Source: Kiloniellaceae bacterium (lineage in GTDB: Bacteria; Pseudomonadota; Alphaproteobacteria; Kiloniellales; Kiloniellaceae). Taken from it: a DNA stretch of 10,112 nt. This document shows positions 1-5,634 of the stretch, piece after piece. Positions within the stretch are counted from its first letter, which is position 1, and each line of letters opens with the position of its first letter. The notes beneath the pieces are model-generated. The model worked only from the letters and a program-made list of their open reading frames with translations, had not been told where the DNA came from and did not search any database. The translations under genes and the position numbers were made by a program. The DNA lies in the NCBI GenBank assembly GCA_028280915.1, contig JANQKX010000325.1, forward strand, positions 1 to 10,112. The letters run 5' to 3'.

Positions 1-1146
1 AAAAGGTCCCGCCAGGCTTTGCGCCACCTTGTAAAGTTTTTCCTCCGACGGGCTGAAAAAGGGGGCCCGTTGATCGCTTTGCGTCGCGGTGTCTGTCGAA
101 GATGTCAATGCAACCGGAGCCTTACTGGCGATATCCGGCTTCCGATGGCTCTTGGTCCTTTTCTCTTTTGCCTGATGAGGCTTCTTTTCTTGTGCGGGGG
201 CCTTTTTGGCCGGTGCGAACTTTTTTGCCGCCTTTTTCATGATCGGCGTCAGGGGCAGGTCTTGCTCGCCCAGCACGCTGATCACTTCCATCTGGCCGTC
301 CGGCGATGGGGACTGGCGGGCGAGGAGAAGGACAAACTCGCCCTTGGAGTCCGGGTTTTTCGCCGTCTTGCCGGTGGTTGACGGCGCTGCTTTGAAGGCA
401 CCGATGACCGGTGCCGCGCGCAGGGCCGACAGCGCCGCCTCCTGCGCCTTTTTGGCCGGGGCCGCGCCCCCTTTGGCGACGGCGAGCCGCTCGGCCTGGG
501 CACAGCCCTTGACGCCGCCCTTTTGGCCTTCGATGAAGGCCCGGAAATCGTCGGGGCTTTGCTTGTTGCGCTTGGCGAAGCTCAGACAACGGGCATATTC
601 GGACAAGCGGGTTTTGTCGTAGTTGCACCCGAAGACCAGCTTCACAATGGGGGTGAAGGGCGCCCTTTGTTGGATCTTTAGGCCGTGGGCGTCGCAGAGG
701 CTCTTGTAGGCCTGCTGCTCCGCGTCGCACTCAAAGGAAAAGGCATAGGCCCGCTCCAGCGCCTTATAGAGCATGGCACGAGATTTCAGGCTGGCGCCTT
801 CAAACTCCAAGGCCAGGGTGCGGCATTGCTCCAGGCTGCGGGACAGCTGGGATGGCTTTTGGTAAGGGCTGGAGGGCTTGGATCGGGCCGCGGTGTTTTC
901 GCCCATCGGTTGGGTCTTCTCGCAAGGACCAGGGTCGTCACCGATCTCGCCCGCCTTGATTTCATCCGCCGTGATCTCACTCGCCGTGATCTCGCCTGCC
1001 GTACCGCTGGGCTTTACGGCTGAGCCGGCGGCGGTGGTTTGATCGTCCTGTTCCCGGGGCGGGGGCGAGACACTCTGGGCCTCATGTTTGCGTTGGTGAA
1101 AACGCTCCAGCAAGGGGCCGAAGTTCCAAGCGGTGTTAGCTGACAT
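1..1146 (-). CDS. Unrecognised large protein with pentapeptide repeat and lysine-rich tail, 3' end cut by window
   Basis: An open frame of 382 codons runs from ATG at 1146 to the window edge with no stop, so the C-terminus is missing. AGGA six bases before the ATG is a good ribosome binding site. Residues 1-50 are polar and Pro/Ser-rich. Residues 52-71 are four five-residue units (EITAS, EITAD, EIKAG, EIGDD). Residues about 104-220 look like the folded core, probably helical, with six cysteines (108, 140, 151, 174, 187, 215) that form no CxxC pair. Residues about 221-262 are Ala/Lys-rich; 269-300 look like a small beta-rich segment (FVLLLAR, MEVISVLG). Residues 303-345 are a Lys/Ala/Pro tail resembling histone H1 or nucleic-acid-binding linkers, followed by a less charged stretch to the edge. 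There is no signal peptide or membrane segment, so it is probably cytoplasmic. I do not recognise the family; DNA or RNA binding is only a guess from the basic tail. Confidence 0.8.
   Translation of the reverse strand, partial: MSANTAWNFGPLLERFHQRKHEAQSVSPPPREQDDQTTAAGSAVKPSGTAGEITASEITADEIKAGEIGDDPGPCEKTQPMGENTAARSKPSSPYQKPSQLSRSLEQCRTLALEFEGASLKSRAMLYKALERAYAFSFECDAEQQAYKSLCDAHGLKIQQRAPFTPIVKLVFGCNYDKTRLSEYARCLSFAKRNKQSPDDFRAFIEGQKGGVKGCAQAERLAVAKGGAAPAKKAQEAALSALRAAPVIGAFKAAPSTTGKTAKNPDSKGEFVLLLARQSPSPDGQMEVISVLGEQDLPLTPIMKKAAKKFAPAKKAPAQEKKPHQAKEKRTKSHRKPDIASKAPVALTSSTDTATQSDQRAPFFSPSEEKLYKVAQSLAGPF
934..993 (-). repeat. Four-unit 15-bp tandem repeat within the coding sequence
   Basis: Four consecutive 15-bp units in frame encode EITAS, EITAD, EIKAG and EIGDD (residues 52-71 of the unrecognised protein). 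All units share the Glu-Ile start, and the two nearest the start codon are the most alike. The unit is a whole number of codons, so copy-number change would not shift the frame. It lies in the low-complexity N-terminal region and probably makes a variable-length acidic linker. Confidence 0.75.
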
Positions 1147-1254
1147 TTACCATCCTACTCCGAATTTTTTTCGTTAGGTTTTGCCGGTATCCAGCAGTCA
1201 AATTCACTAGGAATCTTTAGCGTCTATCGATTAATTTGATTTTAAATCGGATAT

Positions 1255-1285
1255 TTGAATAAAATTTCTCATGTAATTTATTCAA
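1255..1285. promoter_or_regulatory. 9-bp inverted repeat, possible operator
   Basis: TTGAATAAA at 1255-1263 and TTTATTCAA at 1277-1285 are perfect inverted copies separated by 13 bases. The arms are AT-rich and lie about 110-140 bp upstream of the minus-strand ATG at 1146. A dimeric regulator site is possible. No T-run and weak pairing argue against a terminator. Confidence 0.35.
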
Positions 1286-1378
1286 GTTTAAAAGGCGCTA
1301 GAAAGCGCTGTTGCGGCCATACCACGACAGTGGTACTTGAGGTATGAAGGGGTATTTGAGATAAGGTTGGCGCTGAAA

Positions 1379-1393
1379 GTTTGGTAACCAAAC
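1379..1393. promoter_or_regulatory. 15-bp palindrome, possible repressor operator
   Basis: GTTTGGT and ACCAAAC flank a single central A, a perfect 7-bp inverted repeat of the compact type bound by dimeric helix-turn-helix regulators. It lies about 115 bp upstream of the lipoprotein ATG at 1509 and 230 bp upstream of the minus-strand ATG at 1146. I cannot assign it to a named regulator. Confidence 0.35.
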
Positions 1394-1508
1394 GGAATCG
1401 GCGTAGAATTGTGATCGGTTTTATTTTCAGCTGCCGGGCTTGTGCGCATCTGCGAGAGGAAGCTGGGCGGGCAAGCGCTGAATGCTAGGAACGAGGGGCG
1501 TCGGTGAA

Positions 1509-1712
1509 ATGAACAAGGGTCTTGTTATCGCAATTTTGTGTTTCGCCCTGGGCGCTTGCGCCAGCGATCCGGGCGACAGCCCCTACGACGACGCGGCCGG
1601 CTTCCGAGGGGATGACCGGTCCTGCACCGGAACATGGGGCGAGTGCGTCGAGGACGAAATCACCAGCGGTGAGGATCCGGGCGATCCCTTTATCGATCCG
1701 GCGCTGGAGTGA
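1509..1712 (+). CDS. Small acidic lipoprotein
   Basis: This 67-residue protein has a lipoprotein signal: MNK, a hydrophobic stretch (residues 4-14) and the lipobox Leu-Gly-Ala-Cys with Cys17 as the lipidated residue. Signal peptidase II cleavage would leave a mature chain of 51 residues. It is rich in Asp, Glu and Gly, with two more cysteines (39 and 45) that could pair in the periplasm. Ala and Ser follow the cysteine, so there is no inner-membrane retention Asp at +2 and an outer-membrane location is possible. I chose ATG 1509 rather than 1482 because the signal peptide begins there and a GAGGGG-like site lies about 10 bases upstream. It resembles the many small unassigned proteobacterial lipoproteins; no function can be given. 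The likely terminator after it suggests a single-gene transcript. Confidence 0.75.
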   Translation: MNKGLVIAILCFALGACASDPGDSPYDDAAGFRGDDRSCTGTWGECVEDEITSGEDPGDPFIDPALE

Positions 1713-1773
1713 CCGGACAGCTGGATTGTCTGCGACGGCAAACCGCGTCCCCAATCCAAATCGCAAAAAAGCG

Positions 1774-1807
1774 AATGCGCGATAAATGCCTGATTTAGCG
1801 CATTTTT
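1774..1807 (+). terminator. Likely rho-independent terminator of the lipoprotein gene
   Basis: AATGCGC (1774-1780) pairs perfectly with GCGCATT (1798-1804), followed by TTTAATTT. A shorter alternative pairs AAATGC (1784-1789) with GCATTT (1800-1805). The large 17-base loop weakens the long form. It lies 60 bp after the lipoprotein stop and just before the pilin gene, so the two are probably transcribed separately. Confidence 0.55.
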
Positions 1808-1832
1808 AATTTCGCTGACCTTAAGTGCCCCC

Positions 1833-2012
1833 ATGCGTCGTTTGATCAGCAAATTCCTGCGTGATACTTCGGGCACAACGGCCATTGAGTATGCTCTGAT
1901 TCTCGGAGTGGTCTCCATTGCCGTGGTGGGCGGCTACGCCGCCTTGGCCAATGGGGTGGACAACCTTTATGGTTTTCTGAACAACGAGTTCTCCGACGCC
2001 ATGGATGATTGA
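1833..2012 (+). CDS. Flp-type (type IVb) prepilin, 59 residues
   Basis: A short frame from ATG 1833 to TGA 2010-2012 encodes a typical Flp/Fap pilin. A basic leader (MRRLISKFLRD) is followed by the prepilin peptidase site Gly13 then Thr-Thr-Ala-Ile-Glu-Tyr. Glu and Tyr fall at mature positions 5 and 6, the hallmark of Flp pilins cut by TadV/CpaA-type peptidases. A hydrophobic helix (ALILGVVSIAVVGGYAALA) and a short tail ending NEFSDAMDD follow. Flp subunits assemble into thin adhesive tight-adherence pili through the Tad secretion machine. No other tad/cpa gene is in the window, so this is an isolated pilin here, perhaps an extra subunit served by machinery elsewhere. The ribosome binding site is weak (AAGTG at about 8 bases). 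The family call is firm; the role as major or minor subunit is unknown. Confidence 0.88.
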   Translation: MRRLISKFLRDTSGTTAIEYALILGVVSIAVVGGYAALANGVDNLYGFLNNEFSDAMDD

Positions 2013-2096
2013 TGGCGGATGATTGACGGCGCACGACTGACGGCCGACGACTTCGTGCCTTGCTTGATGACGGCCGCGCTGAGAAGATCGGGTGCT

Positions 2097-2126
2097 GCAG
2101 ACCGGGTAAAGTGACACCCGGCCTGC
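2097..2126. terminator. Hairpin between convergent genes, possible terminator
   Basis: GCAG-A-CCGGGT (2097-2107) pairs with ACCCGG-C-CTGC (2116-2126), giving ten base pairs with one A/C mismatch and an 8-base loop. It sits between the stops of the pilin (2012, plus) and the OB-fold gene (2188, minus), where a bidirectional terminator would be expected. Neither side has a T-run, so intrinsic termination is uncertain and it may act only as a 3'-end stabiliser. Confidence 0.35.
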
Positions 2127-2187
2127 TGCTTGCATCTGACGGACCTTTAGGCCCCCATGGTCAAATGCATCTGGTTGCTCTTCAAGG

Positions 2188-2679
2188 CTACTCGACAAAA
2201 ACGATATCGGAAGCCTTGATGCGGTTGGTGAGCGTGCCGGTTTCCACCTCACCGGTCACTTGAACGTTGACCGCTCCGGTCAGGCTGGAGTCCTTGAAGC
2301 GTTCCTCTAGCTTGAGTTGGTCGGCGCGGCGGGCATTGGTCACATCCACCACAATGTTGTTGGCGCTGTCACTGGTTTGCAGGCGATAGGCCCCGAGCAA
2401 GGAAATGAGCCCGCCGGTGACGACCACAGTCTGGCCTTTGAACTTGTTGGGGCTGACCACCAATTCGTCCAGCGCAACGGTGTCTTGCGCCAGTTCGGCG
2501 GGACCTCTTTTGATTTCCCAGGTGGAATCGCCATAGAGCACCGCCACCCGGCCATCGGGCAGGGTCACCTCAATGGGGTCCTGGGCCACAGCGGGTTGAT
2601 GGGGGGCAAGGGTTGCGACGGATGCGGCCACGGCTAAGGCGATGGCGGCCGCGGATGGGATTCCCTTTAGATACTTCAT
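2188..2679 (-). CDS. Secreted protein with probable C-terminal OB-fold
   Basis: This 163-residue protein has a Sec signal peptide: MKYLK, a hydrophobic stretch (residues 9-25) and Ala-Val-Ala cut after residue 32. Residues 36-56 (IEVTLPDGRVAVLYGDSTWEI) resemble the short beta-rich segment in exported proteins with a 'LPDGR...DGTWE' signature. Residues about 72-163 have the strand pattern of an OB-fold: VVSPNKFKGQTVVVTGGL, YRLQTS, NNIVVDV, AVNVQVTGEVE and a final KASDIVFVE. Exported OB-folds of this kind may bind small ligands or nucleic acid, but no binding residues can be named. It has no cysteines. GAGGAG lies 11 bases before the ATG. The gene faces the pilin and its leader has competing hairpins. 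It is surely a real exported protein; its function is unknown. Confidence 0.8.
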   Translation of the reverse strand: MKYLKGIPSAAAIALAVAASVATLAPHQPAVAQDPIEVTLPDGRVAVLYGDSTWEIKRGPAELAQDTVALDELVVSPNKFKGQTVVVTGGLISLLGAYRLQTSDSANNIVVDVTNARRADQLKLEERFKDSSLTGAVNVQVTGEVETGTLTNRIKASDIVFVE

Positions 2680-2753
2680 GGATTTACATTCTCCTCTTTC
2701 GTTTTCCGGAAGGGGCGATTGCCGCCCTTCATGACATCCCGTTCCATGAAGGG
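2680..2753 (-). promoter_or_regulatory. Leader with competing hairpins and a short overlapping reading frame
   Basis: Read on the minus strand, CCCTTCATG (2753-2745) pairs perfectly with CATGAAGGG (2733-2725) across 11 bases. The AAGGG of that second arm (2729-2725) can instead pair with CCCTT at 2714-2710, so the two hairpins exclude one another. An ATG at 2732, inside the first hairpin, opens an 18-codon frame (MKGGNRPFRKTKEENVNP) whose TGA overlaps the ATG of the OB-fold gene as ATGA. This resembles attenuation or translational coupling, but no T-run follows, so any effect would more likely be on translation. Function is inferred only from the geometry. Confidence 0.4.
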
Positions 2754-3168
2754 ATGACTGACAGGTAACACTTGTTTTGCAGAGTTGTTTGACGAACCAC
2801 CATCTCGGTCGGCTGGTTTATGAAACCTAATCACAAAGCGATTGATCCGCGCACCCACGCCAAAATGCCTTGCTTGGCCAAAAAATGAAAGCGCAATTGA
2901 AAGTTTTTTTACGAGGCCGCCGCTCCCGGCGCCGTAGGGAAGGGATGGCGGCAAATCCATGAGAAAAAACTGGATCCGCGGGGTTGGCGATCGGTTTTGC
3001 TCAACGACAACCGGGGAAGACACCCCATGCCCGTCCTTGAAGATTCTAGCTAAAATTAGTGCATCGAGCGGTGAGGTGGCGCCTTTCCGCTGCGGCGGCC
3101 ATGGTCGCCGGGCAACGAGACCTGGGGCGTTTTTGTCGCCTCTGATGCTCTGACGCCGGGTGGCGATG
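2680..3168. other. 489-bp stretch without a convincing gene
   Basis: Apart from the leader at 2680-2753, I see no supported gene. A long minus-strand frame (3260 to 2676) exists but runs through the haloperoxidase terminator, lacks coherent domain character and has no ribosome binding site. A 64-codon plus-strand frame at 2959-3153 also looks random. The centre is a mixture of AT-rich and GC-rich patches and probably carries the promoter of the OB-fold gene. I see no tRNA or repeat array. Confidence 0.55.
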
Positions 3169-3197
3169 AAAAAAGGGGCGCCGTCAGGGGGCGCCCC
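3169..3197 (-). terminator. Rho-independent terminator of the haloperoxidase gene
   Basis: On the minus strand GGGGCGCC (3197-3190) and GGCGCCCC (3182-3175) form a perfect 8-bp GC stem around a 7-base loop, followed directly by six T residues (3174-3169). This is a textbook intrinsic terminator, 74 bp past the haloperoxidase stop at 3271. Confidence 0.92.
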
Positions 3198-3270
3198 TGC
3201 AGTGTCGATCGCTGCCGGGATTGTTTTTGAACCGGCAAAGGCATTCCCGCAGAACGTCAAAGGGGTCGGT

Positions 3271-5013
3271 TCAAATCGTGATCGTGGTGCCGTCGAACTT
3301 GGTCAAGCTGAAGCCGTCGAAGGTTTCGGGATAGATCGCCTTTTCCTCGGCCAACAAGCGGATGGTCAGTTCCTCGCCTTGTTTGTTGCCTTCCACATTG
3401 TCGGCCCGCCAGTGCACGCCCGACATGTCCCGCCCCCAGGAAAGGTTGTGAGCCAACTTGTTGAGCTCACCGCCGAGGGTCAGGCCCAAGGCGTCCGCGT
3501 CGATGGGCACCCGCTCCCCCGAAACCGGATCCACGTCGAAAGCCTGACGGGGCGCGAAGCCGCCGGATTGGGACCAGGGAATGTTCGTATCGAACCAGGC
3601 CTTCAGGGCGGTCACGCAAGCCCCCGCGCTGATGGCATGGCCCGCCGTGAAGGAGGGATGGGTGGGGCCGCCGGTGGTGAACATCTGCGGCAGGAGGTAG
3701 CTGTGGAATCGCTCGTGGGTCAAAGCGACGGCGTGGCTTGACAGGATGTCGTCGTGCAAAAGCTCCGGCGGCAGTTTGCCGTCCAGCACGGCTTGCACCC
3801 GGCCGCCGCCGGCCTCCGGCCGCAAGAAACGGTTCACGCACCATTTGTTGTACCAGGCATGACGCTCGGACTTGTGCACCTTGCCGATCAACTCCGCCAA
3901 GTGGCCGAAGCCGAAGGTGGCGAAGGGGAACTGCCGGCCGGACGCGGCATAGGGATTGGCCGAATCGCTGGGCCCGAAGAACCCCAGCACCAAGGCACCG
4001 GCCCGGAAAAAGACCGAGTTGATGGCATCCGCACCGGCGACGCGGCCCAGGTGACGCGCCGTGTGGGGATACACCTTGTTGTCGGTGGTGGGAATGCCGA
4101 AGCCGAAGGCCGTGCCGTTTTGCGCCGCCAGCCAATCGTCCCAGATGGTCATGAAATCCGTCGGAGCGGGCTCATCGATCATGGGGTCGATGCTGATCCC
4201 GTCATAGGCAAAGTTTGCCAGCAGGAACTGTGACACCATGGGGCCCTTGCGGGCGTCCGGATAGTCCGCGCGGAAGAGGTCGGAGACGGCATCGCCGTCG
4301 CTGGGGCCCTCATAGCCGGCCATGCCGGTCAATTCCGCATAGGCGTCTTGTGCGTCGCTGTTGATGTTGTATTCGGAAAAAGGCACGTCCCGGAGCAGGG
4401 CCATCCAATAGAGTTCGGCCATCTGGGCGGCGAATTGCGGACTGGCGATGGCCGGCGGCGGGTCCACGGCGATGGCCGCCACGTCGGGACCCTCAATGGA
4501 AAAGGCCTTGGCCCCCATGGGATTGGCCAGGTTGCCGTTGCCGGGCAGGTTCTCGAAATCCTCGAAACGCCCGGATTTCAGCGCCCGCAGCAAGGCTTTG
4601 TAAGCGTCGGGGTCCACTCGGCCCGCGTCGTCGTGGGGCAGGGTCTTGGAAAAATTGCCGTAAAAATCGCCCCAATAGCGCTTTTCATCGCCATTGTTGC
4701 GGTGATGGAGGATGGGTCTTTTTTTCTCCTTCAAAGCCGCTTGCTGGCGAATTCTATAGGCCACCCGGCGGCGCTTTCGAAGGTCGGTTACCCACAGGCC
4801 GTTACCGCTGTTGCCGACGAACCCCGCTTCCGCCGGCGTCGCTCCGCCGACGTTGCCAAGGGCAAGCGCCGCACCGGACACACCCGCACCAATGAGAAAC
4901 TGCCGTTTGCTCAAAGGGACGTTTCCAACCGAGGTCCGGTCGCTGGCTTCCTCGGGCTCCGGTTCTTGACTGATTGTGTTGCCAAGAGGCTCGGAAGTCT
5001 TCTCCTCTTTCAT
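3271..5013 (-). CDS. Exported vanadium-dependent haloperoxidase, algal bromoperoxidase type
   Basis: This 580-residue enzyme of the vanadium haloperoxidase/PAP2 superfamily should oxidise bromide or iodide (possibly chloride) with H2O2 to hypohalous species. Its length is close to red-algal bromoperoxidases. Residues 35-63 are an export signal (SKRQFL, hydrophobic core, Ala-Glu-Ala then Gly), Tat-like with Lys-Arg instead of Arg-Arg; a folded vanadate enzyme would suit Tat export. Active-site motifs near the C-terminus are Lys390 and Arg398-Pro (KWCVNRFLRPE), His452...Gly458-His459 (HPSFTAGHA) and Arg528...His534 (RDMSGVHW). His534 is the expected vanadate ligand and His459 the acid-base histidine; His452 matches the extra histidine of algal enzymes. 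Odd: Ala457 replaces the serine of the usual Ser-Gly-His. ATG 5013 is chosen over 5022 because AAAGG lies nine bases before it and abuts 5022. It looks monocistronic, with its own terminator. Confidence 0.9.
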   Translation of the reverse strand: MKEEKTSEPLGNTISQEPEPEEASDRTSVGNVPLSKRQFLIGAGVSGAALALGNVGGATPAEAGFVGNSGNGLWVTDLRKRRRVAYRIRQQAALKEKKRPILHHRNNGDEKRYWGDFYGNFSKTLPHDDAGRVDPDAYKALLRALKSGRFEDFENLPGNGNLANPMGAKAFSIEGPDVAAIAVDPPPAIASPQFAAQMAELYWMALLRDVPFSEYNINSDAQDAYAELTGMAGYEGPSDGDAVSDLFRADYPDARKGPMVSQFLLANFAYDGISIDPMIDEPAPTDFMTIWDDWLAAQNGTAFGFGIPTTDNKVYPHTARHLGRVAGADAINSVFFRAGALVLGFFGPSDSANPYAASGRQFPFATFGFGHLAELIGKVHKSERHAWYNKWCVNRFLRPEAGGGRVQAVLDGKLPPELLHDDILSSHAVALTHERFHSYLLPQMFTTGGPTHPSFTAGHAISAGACVTALKAWFDTNIPWSQSGGFAPRQAFDVDPVSGERVPIDADALGLTLGGELNKLAHNLSWGRDMSGVHWRADNVEGNKQGEELTIRLLAEEKAIYPETFDGFSLTKFDGTTITI

Positions 5014-5373
5014 GGGACTCATCCTTTGCAGATAGAATTAGTCCCCACTCCTGGCGCGATTTTATAATAACTAAAGTATTAGCACCACCAAATAAATGTG
5101 ACTAAATTCCCCGAACTTTCACAAAGGCTCTCAAGATATTGAAAATATTTAGAAATCCTTGGGACACATTTCACTTTGCATTCACTTGGGGCTGCCCGCC
5201 GAGCGCGCGGCTCCGTAAAGGACCCGAAATTCCGCGAAAACGAGCCCTAATCGTCGCAACGCGTCGAAAACCGGGCCTCTCGTACAGGATGCTGAGAAAA
5301 CGGAACAGGAACACCCATCACCCGCAGCGCAGGGGTTGCCTATTAGACAGGAAATTGTCCCTTTGCGTTTCCG
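5014..5373. other. Intergenic region upstream of the haloperoxidase gene
   Basis: The part nearest the haloperoxidase start (about 5030-5160) is AT-rich and likely contains its promoter; on the minus strand TTGGTG followed about 17-19 bases later by an ATTATAAA-type sequence is one candidate. The rest is GC-richer. An 88-codon plus-strand frame at 5139-5405 has the Arg-rich composition of a chance frame and overlaps the end of the next gene. I see no RNA gene or repeat here. Confidence 0.5.
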
Positions 5374-5634
5374 CTAGGCGCTCAACCGCTTGGAGCGGGG
5401 CGTGAGCAGGGTGGTGGCGGAGCTTTCCTTAGGCACCCAATCCAGGTCGATACCCTTTTCGAGCAGGCAGGATTCGGCGGCGGCGCGGGCCGCCGCATGG
5501 GTGGTTTCGAAACCTTGCACGTGGTAGCGGGCATCCGTCTCGTAGGATACGAGCCATCGAAAGCCCGGGGTTGCGCGTTCGCCGGGCTGACCGGCCCAGC
5601 GTTCGATGATGATGTTGTGCTTTTTCACTGGCAT
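5374..5634 (-). CDS. Small unrecognised protein, 86 residues
   Basis: The frame from ATG 5634 to the stop at 5374-5376 encodes a soluble protein with no signal peptide, membrane segment or cysteine cluster (one Cys, residue 56). It starts with a basic strand-like segment (PVKKHNIIIERW), then a Gly/Pro turn region, an aromatic strand (GFRWLVSYETDARYHVQGF), an Ala-rich helix (THAAARAAAESCLLEKG) and a polar tail ending SKRLSA. A beta-beta-beta-alpha order like small double-stranded-RNA-binding or HicB-like folds is imaginable, but no signature supports either. The ribosome binding site is poor. A possible -10 (TAAAAT, 5664-5659) would give a very short leader. Amino-acid make-up and even codon use suggest a real gene. 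It diverges from the oxygenase gene; its function is unknown. Confidence 0.6.
   Translation of the reverse strand: MPVKKHNIIIERWAGQPGERATPGFRWLVSYETDARYHVQGFETTHAAARAAAESCLLEKGIDLDWVPKESSATTLLTPRSKRLSA

Larger units (their letters stand above)
1147..1508. other. AT-rich divergent intergenic region with two inverted repeats
   Basis: This 362-bp gap separates the minus-strand unrecognised gene from the plus-strand lipoprotein gene and must hold both promoters. It is much richer in A+T than its neighbours, especially 1147-1310. It contains a 9-bp inverted repeat at 1255-1285, a hairpin of TACCAC and GTGGTA around GACA at 1320-1335, and a 7-bp inverted repeat with a one-base centre at 1379-1393. 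No tRNA or convincing open frame is visible. Confidence 0.7.

Noticed and set aside
122..730. 202-codon minus-strand frame inside the first gene region
   Set aside because: Arg/Pro/Gly-rich translation in an alternate frame of the 382-codon frame, which has better composition, start and length.
1320..1335. Hairpin TACCAC-GACA-GTGGTA as an operator or quorum-sensing box
   Set aside because: A six-base stem is common by chance and does not match a lux-type or other known operator, so it is only mentioned within the intergenic entry.
2676..3260. 194-codon minus-strand frame between the OB-fold gene and the haloperoxidase
   Set aside because: It spans the strong haloperoxidase terminator, has no ribosome binding site, and its translation looks random. 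Only its last 18 codons may matter as a leader peptide.
4348..5067. 239-codon plus-strand frame opposite the haloperoxidase N-terminal half
   Set aside because: Antisense shadow of a gene with clear active-site motifs; no ribosome binding site or recognisable domain.
1147..5373. The left half as one novel multi-gene defence or secretion system
   Set aside because: The genes lie on both strands, are separated by terminators and share no visible pathway. Export signals alone do not show that they work together.
5139..5405. 88-codon plus-strand frame upstream of the small 86-residue gene
   Set aside because: Arg-rich translation typical of GC-rich non-coding DNA; it overlaps the end of a better-supported gene and has no domain features.
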